Assembly (NCBI RefSeq): GCF_008065115.1
Contig: NZ_CP042913.1
Location: forward strand, 4,065,658 to 4,129,657
Origin: Bythopirellula goksoeyrii
GTDB lineage: Bacteria; Planctomycetota; Planctomycetia; Pirellulales; Lacipirellulaceae
Length of the DNA stretch: 64,000 nt
Direction of reading: 5' to 3'
The position numbers were made by a program, and so were the translations under genes. Positions 55,690 through 64,000 of the stretch are shown here, in pieces. The notes under the pieces were generated by a model. That model worked only from the letters and a program-made list of their open reading frames with translations. It searched no databases and had not been told where the DNA came from. Position 1 is the first letter of the stretch; each line of letters opens with the position of its first letter.

Positions 55690-55959
55690 TTGATTATTCC
55701 AATCTTCCGAAAACAGAATGAGTCCACCGGCGATCAATAGTGCGGGAATAGAAATCTTCAACGCGCCAAGAATGACGGATCCCAGCACGACAAAGATGCA
55801 GCAGACGATGGCGGAAACGAGCACCGTTCTGAGGGCGATCTTTCGCTTCAGCTCGGCATCGGCGGACTTCGTCATCCCCACGAAAACGATCGCAGCGCGA
55901 GTCGGCCCAATGGTAGCGAGCAACAGGATAGCGATGCTTGCGAGGTCCATATTCGTCAA
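55690..55959 (-). pseudogene. Truncated MarC-family membrane protein gene
   Basis: The N-terminal ~87 residues read MTNMDLASIAILLLATIGPT and GALKISIPALLIAGGLILF, matching the first three helices of MarC-family proteins (about 200 residues). Downstream the frame runs on through repeat-region sequence without similarity (RQFESRSSSRVG...), so the 3' half is missing. The break, near 55700, is ~100 bp from repeat copy E. The gene was probably cut when the integron/repeat segment arrived or was rearranged. Confidence 0.65.
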
Positions 55960-55978
55960 CCAGGCGGGACTGGCGAGT

Positions 55979-56803
55979 TTATTTTGGAAAAATGCAGCCC
56001 ACGAATTTTGAGGTGTCCAGCGGGTCGCTAAAATTCGGTGGGCGCTTATTCATGAAGGCGTCGGCTCCCTCGCGGAGGTCCTGTGTACGCTGTAGCACAT
56101 CGAGCACGTCAAGCAGCTTCGCGATTGCCTGCTCCTCGGGCAAGTAGATGCCATACCGCAACGCCTGCTTGGCGGCACAAATGGCCTGCTTCGGAGCGCT
56201 TGCAAGCCTTGCAGCAATTACTTGCGCGTGTGCGAGCACCTCGCCCTTAGGCTTAATGTGATTGGCGTAGCCCCACGCGAGCGCTTGCTGTGCATCGATC
56301 ATATCGCCCAGCAAAAACAACTCACTGGCGCGGCCAAAACCGATACGCCGTGTTATACGCACTGAGCCTCCACTGCCGGGTATGGCGCCAAGGTTTATTT
56401 CGGGTACGCCAAATTTTGAATTTTCGGCGACTACGATGATGTCGGCGCCGGCTGCGAGTTCCATGCCGCCGCCTAGCACATAGCCTTCAATGGCCACGAC
56501 TGTGGGTTTCGTGAAATTGGCGAATTTGGTGAATGTTTCGTTCTCAGGACCGAGCTTGGTAGACACGACGGTACCGTCCGCCAGAAGTCCAGGAAATTCC
56601 TTGATGTCGGAGCCAGTACCGAAAGCGCGGTCACCGTCGCCTGTGAGTACAATCGACCCTATCGCTGGGTCAGCCTCCAGGCTGGTCAGGGCCTCGTCCA
56701 ACTCTCGTCGCATGTCCAGTGTCATCACGTTCATCGGCGGGTTAACCAGGAACACGGTTGCTACGCCGCCATCGATCTCCACGCGTACTTTTTGGTCACT
56801 CAT
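55979..56803 (-). CDS. Enoyl-CoA hydratase/isomerase (crotonase)
   Basis: 274 residues, AGAGGAAG upstream. Crotonase fold with oxyanion-hole loop GYVLGGGMELAAGADIIVVA and catalytic-Glu loop FGVPEINLGAIPGSGGSVRI. The first CoA-contact region is RAFGTGSDIKEFPGLL (GxGsDIKeF form). Last gene of a minus-strand acyl-CoA gene set with another crotonase, CaiB transferase, MaoC protein and acyl-CoA ligase. Both catalytic Glu positions are filled, so an active hydratase is likely. Its end abuts the truncated marC gene. Confidence 0.9.
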   Translation of the reverse strand: MSDQKVRVEIDGGVATVFLVNPPMNVMTLDMRRELDEALTSLEADPAIGSIVLTGDGDRAFGTGSDIKEFPGLLADGTVVSTKLGPENETFTKFANFTKPTVVAIEGYVLGGGMELAAGADIIVVAENSKFGVPEINLGAIPGSGGSVRITRRIGFGRASELFLLGDMIDAQQALAWGYANHIKPKGEVLAHAQVIAARLASAPKQAICAAKQALRYGIYLPEEQAIAKLLDVLDVLQRTQDLREGADAFMNKRPPNFSDPLDTSKFVGCIFPK

Positions 56804-56856
56804 TTTTTTCTTCCTCTAGTAGATATAAGTCGTATGTGAGCTACACGCTGATCGTT

Positions 56857-57645
56857 CTAGCTTCTTGTGAACACTGGGTGTCTTTTCTCTACAAATGCTT
56901 TGGTCCCTTCCGCCTTGTCATTAGAATTAGCAACTACTCCAAAGACTGACGCTTCCTGGTGGATACCATCTTTATTTGACATGTCATTTCCAGCATTCAT
57001 GACCTGCTTTGCACTTGCAACGGCAAGTGGACCATTTCTTCCTATAACCTTTAAACACTCAACTGCTGCTTCCAGGCAGCTTGCTTTATCATCTGATACT
57101 TTATTCACCAATCCCCACTCATAGGCTTTATCAACATCTATAAAAGTGCCCGAATAGATAAGCTCTTTTGCCCGGTTTCGACCAATGTATTTTGGAAGTC
57201 TTTGGGTTCCACCAAAAGCAGGTAACACACCCCATTTAACCTCAGGCTGTCCAAAAACTGCTTGCTTCGAAGCATAAATGAAATCGCAAGACATTGCCAT
57301 TTCACATCCACCGCCGAGTGCAAAGCCTTGAACACAGGCAATAAGAGGCAGGGCCAAGTCTTCCATGGCCAAGGTGACGGCCTGTCCTGTTTCAGCAAAG
57401 ACTTGTGTTTCTTCCGGAGTCATTTCAGACATCGCAGCTATATCTGCACCTGCCATAAAAGCCTTTTCTCCAACACTTGTCAGAATAGCGCCTTTGTATT
57501 TTGAAACATCGATACTTTTTATCGCATCCAACATTTCATCCAACACCGTTTTATTTAGTGCATTCAGCTTGTCAGGCCTGTTTACTTCCAGATAGAAAAT
57601 ATCATCTTTTTCATATGTATTGATTGTTTTGTAGCTAGTGCTCAT
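56857..57645 (-). CDS. Enoyl-CoA hydratase (Crt/FadB-like), AT-rich
   Basis: 262 residues. Canonical motifs: KAFMAGADIAAMSEM, QGFALGGGCEMAMSCDFIYA (first Glu), FGQPEVKWGVLPAFGGTQRL (second Glu), and the C-terminal FVEKRHPVFTRS. It would hydrate short-chain 2-enoyl-CoA. It is visibly richer in A/T and AAA-type codons than the genes on either side, and has a different style from the other crotonase here (274 aa), suggesting separate acquisition. It is 53 bp upstream of that gene on the same strand. Confidence 0.92.
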   Translation of the reverse strand: MSTSYKTINTYEKDDIFYLEVNRPDKLNALNKTVLDEMLDAIKSIDVSKYKGAILTSVGEKAFMAGADIAAMSEMTPEETQVFAETGQAVTLAMEDLALPLIACVQGFALGGGCEMAMSCDFIYASKQAVFGQPEVKWGVLPAFGGTQRLPKYIGRNRAKELIYSGTFIDVDKAYEWGLVNKVSDDKASCLEAAVECLKVIGRNGPLAVASAKQVMNAGNDMSNKDGIHQEASVFGVVANSNDKAEGTKAFVEKRHPVFTRS

Positions 57646-57715
57646 GTCTTTCCGTCTTTCTTTATTGTTTGGCTAATTGTTTGTTTTTCTGCTGGCTTAA
57701 GCCCGTCTCGGATTT

Positions 57716-57741
57716 CCTCCAGCCGCGTCTGCGGCTGGAGG
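57716..57741. other. Perfect intergenic hairpin
   Basis: CCTCCAGCCGC and GCGGCTGGAGG pair over 11 bp with the 4-nt loop GTCT, between the CaiB and crotonase genes. There is no T run on either side, so it may be an mRNA processing or stability element rather than a terminator. Confidence 0.45.
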
Positions 57742-57818
57742 TATCAATTGCATTCACCCTCGTTGAGCGATCAATCGTGACCCGAGTGCTACGCCGTGAC
57801 TTATGTCAAACAGCGCAC

Positions 57819-58991
57819 TCATTCGGCGCTCTTACTGCCATCTGCGGCCAAACCAAGTTCGCTAAGGATCTCTTCGGTGTGTTCACCGAGCTGTGGCGCC
57901 ATTATCCTTGTAGTACAAGGGGCGTCACTGATATGAACGGGGCAACCGATAGTCGTAATTTTACCAAGAATCGGGTGATCTATATCTAGTATCATATTGT
58001 TGATCTTTGTTTGTGGGTCTTCCATTACTTCGCTTAATTTCCGGACCTTGGAACAAAGTACATCCTGCCCTTCAAGACGTGCCAAAGCTTCGTCCATGGT
58101 GTATTTGGCAATTTCCTTGCGCAGTGTGTCCTGTATAAGCGCCTTGTTTTTGATCTGAGAAGCCATATCCGGATAGGGTATGGTAAGATCATCTATTTCG
58201 AATGCAGCGCACATGGCCTTCAGCGGGTTGGGCATGAACGCTCCAATCACCACAATTGGTCCATCCTTGGCCTCGGAGTGAATAGCGAGTGGCATTGCCG
58301 CCCAGTTCAGCACTTGTTTGTATTTGCTCCAGTAGGCCGCTTCCTGCAGTTGCGTATGAATCATCGAATCATAAAGACACACATCTACTTTTCGACCGGC
58401 ACCGGTTTTTTCCCGTCCAATCAACGCGGCCATAATGCCCTGACAGAGATGCATTCCGCCGGTATAATCGCAGATAGCTGTTGGAACTATCGATTGTGGA
58501 ATTGAAGGGTCCGCGGTCTCATACATAAAGCCCGTTACAGCTTGGGCCACCATGTCCTGCCCAGGTTTTTTGACATTTGGTCCTTCAGGTCCGTAGCCAG
58601 TTGCGGACGCAAAAATAATGCGTGGATTAATCTCCTTGAGCTTCTCATAACTGAAGCCCATTTTATCCATTACGCCGGGGCGAAAATTGTTTACGACCAC
58701 ATCTGACACTTTGACGAGTTCATAAATAACCTTCTTTCCTTCTTCAGTTCTCGTATCAAGTTCCATCGAACGCTTGTTGCGATTCATGGCTACATAGGTT
58801 GGATTGTTCGTCGCCTCTATAGAAGTCCCGCCAACCGTATGCCGACTCAGATCACCCACGCCCGGGCGCTCGATTTTGATCACATCGGCACCGAAATCAG
58901 CGAGCTGTAGAGTGCCAACGGGGCCCTGCTCAGCCTGTGTGAAATCTATAACGCGAATTCCGTCTAACGGAAGGTTGGAAGTATCGGTCAT
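57819..58991 (-). CDS. CaiB/BaiF-type (family III) CoA-transferase
   Basis: 390 residues, AAGGAG upstream. Family III start: LDGIRVIDFTQAEQGPVGTL, DFGADVIKIERPGVGDLSR; then SMELDTRTEEGKKVIYELVK and NFRPGVMDKMGFSYEKLKEI. The catalytic Asp that forms the acyl-enzyme intermediate is in TAICDYTGGMHLCQGIM (around residue 170). Transfers CoA between carboxylic acids such as carnitine, bile acids or aryl-succinates. Placed between MaoC and crotonase genes; the likely role is activation of an unusual acid for beta-oxidation-like breakdown. Substrate unknown. Confidence 0.93.
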   Translation of the reverse strand: MTDTSNLPLDGIRVIDFTQAEQGPVGTLQLADFGADVIKIERPGVGDLSRHTVGGTSIEATNNPTYVAMNRNKRSMELDTRTEEGKKVIYELVKVSDVVVNNFRPGVMDKMGFSYEKLKEINPRIIFASATGYGPEGPNVKKPGQDMVAQAVTGFMYETADPSIPQSIVPTAICDYTGGMHLCQGIMAALIGREKTGAGRKVDVCLYDSMIHTQLQEAAYWSKYKQVLNWAAMPLAIHSEAKDGPIVVIGAFMPNPLKAMCAAFEIDDLTIPYPDMASQIKNKALIQDTLRKEIAKYTMDEALARLEGQDVLCSKVRKLSEVMEDPQTKINNMILDIDHPILGKITTIGCPVHISDAPCTTRIMAPQLGEHTEEILSELGLAADGSKSAE

Positions 58992-59060
58992 GTACGTCTC
59001 CTTAGATGATGGTTAGATCACCCTGTAATATCGGGTTAGCGAGCAGATTCAGCGGTAATC

Positions 59061-59525
59061 TTAGTCGACGGTTTCGTAGTAAAGTATCCATTCGGCGTAG
59101 AGCGCTGGCTTTTCCTCACCTTCAATTTCAACGGTCACACCAACCTTGAACTTGCAGTTGTGCTCATCCTTCCAATGGACATCCTGAACCACGCCGTGCA
59201 TGCGTACCCGCTTACCTGTGCGCACCGGCGCCAGGAAACGAACCTTGTCATACCCATAGTTCAGACCATGAGGCATATTCTCGGGTACTGGAAAGTTATG
59301 CATCAGATAAGGTGTCAACGACAGCGTCAACAAGCCGTGAGCAATGGTTCCACCCAAATCAGTTTTTTTCGCTTTTTCGACATCAACATGCATGAAGTAG
59401 TTATCGCCTGTGCAGTGGGCGAATTCGTTGATGCGTTCCTGCGTAACTTCATACCATCCGGTTGGTTCAACCTTGGTCCCAATGTAATTGACTAGCTCAT
59501 CTTTAGGTACGATTTTGTTTGCCAT
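59061..59525 (-). CDS. MaoC-like (R)-enoyl-CoA hydratase
   Basis: 154 residues, AGGAGAAG upstream. Hot-dog fold with the hydratase-2 catalytic pair in ERINEFAHCTGDNYFMHVDV (Asp, His) and the loop GGTIAHGLLTLSL, then NYGYDKVRFLAPVRTGKRVR. Forms (R)-3-hydroxyacyl-CoA from enoyl-CoA. Together with two (S)-type crotonases nearby, the pathway may process an acyl chain by more than one hydratase. Confidence 0.92.
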   Translation of the reverse strand: MANKIVPKDELVNYIGTKVEPTGWYEVTQERINEFAHCTGDNYFMHVDVEKAKKTDLGGTIAHGLLTLSLTPYLMHNFPVPENMPHGLNYGYDKVRFLAPVRTGKRVRMHGVVQDVHWKDEHNCKFKVGVTVEIEGEEKPALYAEWILYYETVD

Positions 59526-59622
59526 GTTCTTCTCCTAGTTTTTAAAAGTGAAATCATCACGACGCTATTTACGTCCCGCCTCGGTAAGCACCAAGACATG
59601 ACGCTCTGAAACGCCGTAAATT

Positions 59623-61161
59623 TTACGGGCCTAGCTCGCGAGCCTGCCTTTCAAGAGCCTGCAGGTCGTTTTTCCCGGTCGCCAAGAGCGGCATCTCGTC
59701 GATGAAGTAGATATGGCGCGGATGGGAGTATGCGGGTCCGCGCGCTATGTAGTAGTCGATGAGTTCCTTCTCGCTGAGGTTCGACCCGACGTTGCGCACG
59801 ACGAAGGCCACCGGAACCTGGCCCTTCACCTCGTGGGGGACAGGAACGACACAGACGTCCCGCACTTCCGGATGAGTGGCGAGGATGCTCTCGACTTCGG
59901 CCGGGAAGACGTTCTCGCCTCCCACGTTCATCTGGTCGTCGACGCGCCCCCTGAAGGTGAACCAGCCGTCGGGGTCGCACGACACCATATCCCCGGTATA
60001 GACCCAGCCGTCCCGGAAGCGCTCCGCCTGGGCGTCCGGCCGGTTGTAATAGCCGAGGGCGTTGCACTCGCTCCGCACGACAAGTTCCCCCGCCTCTCCC
60101 TGTGGCAAAATGTTCCCGTCGGAGTCGATGACCTTGCACTCGAAGCCCGGAAGAGCGGGACCGATCGTGCCCAGCTTGTTTCGGCCGCGTGGGTTGAGGG
60201 TGATGATGGGCCCAGACTCCGTCAGCCCGTACCCTTCGATCACATCGACACCAGGCATGGTCTGGACCAGTTCGTCGAGAAGCGCGCGTGTCATGGGAGC
60301 AGATCCCACTGCGATGAACTCGAGGCTGGAGGCATCCACGTGCGTTCTTTGCCGCGCGGCAGCAAGAATCAGCTTGTAGGTGGCCGGTACACCGGTGGTG
60401 TACGTGCAGCCATGCGTCTCAATCGCATCGATCACGCGCTCCGCGTCGAACTCCTTGAGAATGACCACCGAGCCGCCCTGGCTCAGGCACGGGAAGAGCC
60501 CCGCGGCAGTGGCGTTCATGTGGAAGAGCGGCGTCGACAACAAGACCCGTGAGTTCTCGTCGATCCGGTTGGACTCCGCTTGGAGCTGAACGTTACGCAG
60601 TAGGCCACGGTGCGAGAGAAGAACCCCCTTGGGCCGTCCGGTCGAGCCCGAGGTGTACGCCTGGATGCAGACGTCGCTGCCGGCCGACCCATGATCGCAG
60701 CGTTCGGGCGAAGATGAGGCCAGCCAGTCGTCATAGCCTCGAAGCGGACCCCGGTCGGCATCGACGACGATACCGACCTCGGCAACCCCGTCGGCCAGGC
60801 AGGCGACGACGGATTCGACCGTCCCGGCGCTGCCGAAGACGATGCGACTCCCACAGTCTCGAGCCAGGTCGATGTGCTGCGGCGGCTTGAACTTGAAGTT
60901 GACCGGGACCGCTACGGCGCCGGCCCTGACGATACCGAGCAGGACTTCGGGGAAGCGGATGTCGTTCTCGAAGATGACGAGGACGCGCTCGAACCGCTCG
61001 ACTCCGAGCGAGATCAGCCCATTGGCGACCCGATTGATGCGCTGCTCGAGCTCTGCATACGTCATCGACCGCTTGCCCTGGATGAGGGCGACTCGCTGCG
61101 AGTCTAGGGATAGGCCGGTGTCGCACAGCCGCGCGAGGCTGGACGCGTCGTCATCGAACAT
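59623..61161 (-). CDS. AMP-dependent acyl-CoA synthetase (ligase)
   Basis: 512 residues from ATG 61161 (GGAG 9 bp upstream); ATGs at 61170, 61176 and 61215 are also in frame. ANL superfamily motifs in order: A3 AYTSGSTGRPKGVLLSHRG, A5 GYGLTESGPIITLNP, A7 YTGDMVSCDPDGWFTFRGR, A8 DDQMNVGGENVFPAEVESIL and the C-terminal Lys in LATGKNDLQAL. It activates a carboxylic acid to the CoA ester, here probably for the MaoC/CaiB/crotonase genes transcribed after it. It is GC-rich compared with the next genes, so parts of the cluster differ in origin. Confidence 0.9.
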   Translation of the reverse strand: MFDDDASSLARLCDTGLSLDSQRVALIQGKRSMTYAELEQRINRVANGLISLGVERFERVLVIFENDIRFPEVLLGIVRAGAVAVPVNFKFKPPQHIDLARDCGSRIVFGSAGTVESVVACLADGVAEVGIVVDADRGPLRGYDDWLASSSPERCDHGSAGSDVCIQAYTSGSTGRPKGVLLSHRGLLRNVQLQAESNRIDENSRVLLSTPLFHMNATAAGLFPCLSQGGSVVILKEFDAERVIDAIETHGCTYTTGVPATYKLILAAARQRTHVDASSLEFIAVGSAPMTRALLDELVQTMPGVDVIEGYGLTESGPIITLNPRGRNKLGTIGPALPGFECKVIDSDGNILPQGEAGELVVRSECNALGYYNRPDAQAERFRDGWVYTGDMVSCDPDGWFTFRGRVDDQMNVGGENVFPAEVESILATHPEVRDVCVVPVPHEVKGQVPVAFVVRNVGSNLSEKELIDYYIARGPAYSHPRHIYFIDEMPLLATGKNDLQALERQARELGP

Positions 61162-61600
61162 ATTCGTCATCTCCATATCACTCGCCCAAAACCACGCCGA
61201 GGCCTTCTGCGCCAAGTCTCTACCCTCATGGCTTTGGATGCTGAGGAACGCTTGTTAGTGGTAGAGTGCTCGTAACCACATCGCTTACTCCTTCGTTCTT
61301 CGCTGTGCGGAGACCACTACACAGCGTACAAGATTGGTCCGCGAGACGGCAGTCCACGCAACAGAAAAAAACGTTCAAATCATCCTTAACTGGGATTTGT
61401 CGGCGGAGGCGAATTGGAAACCCCTGGCTGGAAAACGCCGCAAAAACCGAGGAAATGCCCGCGCCATTCAGCGGAAGGCTTGAAGCCGAGAAATCAATAT
61501 GCAAAACGCGCAATCGACCTTCGGTGCGCTAATAGCGCTCCCAAATCGTTCAAGTGCAAGACGCTTCGGTCGGCACGTGCTACCGCGACGCCTGAATATT
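61162..61600. other. Gene-free stretch
   Basis: No ORF with protein character. It contains the start region of the ligase gene and leads into the decayed glycosyltransferase. Confidence 0.35.
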
Positions 61601-61614
61601 CAAGGTTGGACAGG

Positions 61615-62324
61615 GCCGACCGTCGTTACGCGGCTTGGTGGGATTCGGAAGGGCTGCCGTTCGTGCATGGTCCGAACATGCTGTTCAAGCATTCCGGATC
61701 GCCACGGATTGATGCCGAAGAATGAGCTCTGCTGGATGCAGCCAACTGCCGAGCGATATTCTGCCACACCGAATGGTACGCGGACTTGATCCGAAAGCAC
61801 CGCGGGCGAGCCAACCAGTGGCCCATCATCCTGTGGCCATACCCGATCGATCCTTGGCCAGGCGAGGCGCTGCCGGATGAGTATGACTTGCTCATTCATG
61901 CCAAGAATGAGCACCGGCCGCAGTTGCTTGAGCATCTTGCTGAAGTCTTCCCGAGCCACATTCAGATTCACTACGGTCAGTACCTGCGCTAGGAATTGTT
62001 CGAAGCAGCAAGTCGCTCACGGGCGTGTGCGTACCTGGCGGACGATGACCACGGCCCGCTTGCGCTCCAGGAGATTTTGCTGGCGGGCTGCCCGACCGTC
62101 GGGGTGCGGACGGGAGCCTCGTTCGTACGGACAGGTGAAACAGGCGTCAGTGTGCGGAATCGGACGATGACGTGCGGGCTCTGGCGGTCTTCATGGCGGC
62201 CATCGAACAAGCCCAGGCGATGGATCGCCAAAGTGTGCGGGATAGGGCCGCCTGGCAGTTGGACACCGACCGGATCATGGACAGCATCACCACCGCTGTC
62301 AACAAGGAGACGGCAAGCGTATAA
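61615..62324 (+). pseudogene. Decayed glycosyltransferase (GT4-like), 5' part missing
   Basis: One frame reads RRYAAWWDSEGLPFVHGPNM LFKHSG, stop TGA (61723), then ALLDAANCRAIFCHTEWYAD, LLIHAKNEHRPQLLEHLAEV, PSHIQIHYGQYLR, stop TAG (61990), then ELFEAASRSRACAYLADDDH, GPLALQEILLAGCPTVGVRT. After a frameshift near 62155 it ends DDDVRALAVFMAAIEQAQ ... NKETASV. The SRACAYLxxxDxGPLALQExxLxGCPxVG motif is the nucleotide-sugar binding end of GT-B enzymes. Two in-frame stops and a shift make it non-functional. The N-terminal domain is absent. Confidence 0.7.
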
Positions 62325-62573
62325 TCACAGGCGTGAAAATATTTTTTAAAAAGCCTCGCCTATGAATGACGTTACGCAGATAGCAGCTACCACCTGAGCT
62401 ACATGGACGACGCGGGCTATCGCGAACTCGGTGATGGTGAGCGCTATGATCTAACGCAGTCTCTGAACCAAATCGAATTGACTAGTGCCGCATTTTGGCG
62501 GAACAGATCTCGTGCGGGCGTTTTGTACGGCACGAATCTCGATAAACGCTTTTCCCAGAACAGGATAACGCTG

Positions 62574-64000
62574 ATGAAATCCCAGGTAACAGACAAATTG
62601 GGCGAGTCCGTAACACGACGACAGTTCACAAAAGAGGCTGCCATGGTTACGGCGGCGAGTGTCGTTGCTCCTTCATTGCTTTATGCCAATGCAGCGGACG
62701 ACTCTCTGGATCTCGTAATCAAAAACGGTCGGGTCATGGACCCCGAAACAGGATTCGACCAGGTCGCCAACGTGGGGGTGAAGGACGGACGGATCGTCGC
62801 GATCACGGGCGATGCGATTACCGGCGCCCGCGAGATTGACGCGTCCGGCCATGTCGTGGCACCAGGCTTCATCGATACCCACTTCCACTGGCCGCGGCCG
62901 ATGGGGAACAAGCTGGCCCTTCTCGACGGTCGCACCACGGTCATGGACCTCGAGATGGGTACCTTGGGCGAGCATGTGGCCGACTGGTACGCAGAGCGCG
63001 AAGGCAAGAACCCCATCAACTTCGGTTGCGCGTCCGCCCATGAATTCGCGCGGGCACGGGTCCTAGACGGTATCACGACAATTGACACGCCGGAAGCAAT
63101 GAACCATCGCGGTTCGAATAAAAACGGCTGGTCCCTGACGCGGCCGGACTTGGCGAGGGGAAACGAGATCCTGCGGATAATCGACGCGGGGCTTGCGGCC
63201 GGGGCCATCGGCATGGGCTCGACGCTCGGCTATATGCGCGACGGGGTCTCGGCCCGGGAGGTATTCGAGATTCAGCGGCTTACCGGGCGCTACGGACGTC
63301 CGTCGGCGTTCCATTTCCGCTACACGCCGGGCACCGACACTTCGGAAGCGAACGGCATCCAGGAGATGTTGGCCAATGCCGCCGCGCTAGGCGCTCCGGC
63401 CATCGCTTGCCACTTCAACAACCCCGGATACAACCTCGTCCATGAATTGCTGGTGCGGCTACGGGAACAAGGGCACAACGTCTGGGGAGAGCTTTATCCA
63501 TATGCAGCGGGATCCACGGCGCTCAACGCCGTCTTCCTCGAGCCCGAGGTCTGGGTGGACCAGCTGGGATACAAGTACGAGGAAACGATCCAGGATGCGC
63601 TGAGCGGCGAATTCTACACGCAGGAATCCCGGGCGGCGATGGTCGCCAAGGAACCGGCGCGTCTGGTGCAGGTCTACAAGATGCCGCAATCGGCGATCAT
63701 CGACTGGCTTAAGCTCCCAGACGTGGCAATTGCATCAGATGGGATGCCGATAATCGGTGACGATATCACTTGGGACACGCCCTTCGATGAGCTTCCCAAT
63801 TCTCACCCGCGCGGCGCCGGGTGCTGCGCCAGAGCCCTGCGGATGGGTCGGGAAAACGGCATCCCGTTGATGCAAAGCCTCGCGCAACTGAGCTACAACT
63901 CGGCGCGCCCGCTGGGCAAACTCGGTCTGAAAGCCATGCAGGAGCGGGGCCGCATGCAGCAAGGCATGGTGGCCGACATCACCATCTTCGACCCAGCCAA
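62574..64000 (+). CDS. N-acyl-D-amino-acid deacylase / amidohydrolase, 3'-truncated by window edge
   Basis: ATG 62574 with AGGA upstream; open to the window end (475 residues visible). A Tat-like signal (TRRQFTKEAAMVTAASVVA) suggests export. The amidohydrolase start is clear: LDLVIKNGRVMDPETGFDQV, then HVVAPGFIDTHFHWPRP with the HxH metal ligands, AIGMGSTLGYMRDGVS, HFNNPGYNLVHELLVRL and AIASDGMPIIGDDITWD (Asp ligand). Family members hydrolyse N-acyl-D-amino acids or related amides. It is convergent with nothing; a glycosyltransferase remnant lies upstream and the end is beyond the window. Confidence 0.85.
   Translation, partial: MKSQVTDKLGESVTRRQFTKEAAMVTAASVVAPSLLYANAADDSLDLVIKNGRVMDPETGFDQVANVGVKDGRIVAITGDAITGAREIDASGHVVAPGFIDTHFHWPRPMGNKLALLDGRTTVMDLEMGTLGEHVADWYAEREGKNPINFGCASAHEFARARVLDGITTIDTPEAMNHRGSNKNGWSLTRPDLARGNEILRIIDAGLAAGAIGMGSTLGYMRDGVSAREVFEIQRLTGRYGRPSAFHFRYTPGTDTSEANGIQEMLANAAALGAPAIACHFNNPGYNLVHELLVRLREQGHNVWGELYPYAAGSTALNAVFLEPEVWVDQLGYKYEETIQDALSGEFYTQESRAAMVAKEPARLVQVYKMPQSAIIDWLKLPDVAIASDGMPIIGDDITWDTPFDELPNSHPRGAGCCARALRMGRENGIPLMQSLAQLSYNSARPLGKLGLKAMQERGRMQQGMVADITIFDPA

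Overview
The window looks like a chromosomal segment of a planctomycete, probably of the Pirellulales (Lacipirellulaceae/Bythopirellula type). This is inferred from six intact, and one wrecked, secreted proteins that combine beta-solenoid-like repeats, type I dockerin-like calcium motifs (GDFDxDGxVDGxDFLxWQR) and C-terminal PEP-CTERM sorting tails. Two-component, CsrA and small hypothetical genes sit between them. No rRNA, tRNA or CRISPR array was seen.

Layout. 1-2 kb: 3' end of a primase-polymerase gene facing a VapBC-type toxin-antitoxin pair whose PIN toxin carries a one-base frameshift. 2.3-17.4 kb: three very large PEP-CTERM proteins, a LuxR-type regulator divergent from the first, an IS66 transposase remnant, and an internally deleted PEP-CTERM gene. 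18-22.4 kb: a cluster on + encoding a DszB-like sulfinate desulfinase, a crotonase, a ferredoxin-nitroreductase, a periplasmic rhodanese and a small membrane protein; it looks like an organosulfur catabolic unit. 23.5-27.7 kb: a sigma-54 response regulator, its histidine kinase and a DUF2202 exported protein. 28-33 kb: small genes (Cys-rich protein, CsrA, DUF6489) and two small PEP-CTERM proteins. 33.7-38.4 kb: a large autotransporter-like PEP-CTERM protein and an ABC solute-binding protein. 38.7-39.24 kb: a solitary integron gene cassette with its own attC. 39.7-50 kb: a PQQ-propeller protein, then a divergently regulated operon dabB-dabA-(beta-carbonic-anhydrase-like protein without zinc ligands)-cysD-cysNC, coupling inorganic carbon uptake to sulfate activation.

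50-55.4 kb: a complete IS4/IS50-like insertion sequence with a 9-bp target duplication, followed by a chromosomal integron: intI, an attI-like site and five cassettes, each closed by a recognisable attC. Unlike mobile integrons, intI points the same way as the cassettes. The integron ends beside a truncated marC gene. 56-61.2 kb: a minus-strand acyl-CoA gene set (acyl-CoA ligase, MaoC hydratase, CaiB CoA-transferase, two crotonases). 61.6-64 kb: a decayed glycosyltransferase and the 5' part of an N-acyl-D-amino-acid deacylase.

The most unexpected structure is a dispersed ~115-125 bp non-coding repeat found at least eight times, always in the same orientation, usually just downstream of genes. 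It has a GTTGGACCA head, two central hairpins whose arms co-vary between copies, and a palindromic GGTTGATGCAACC tail. Two copies flank the integron, and the IS element has landed in the head of one of them.
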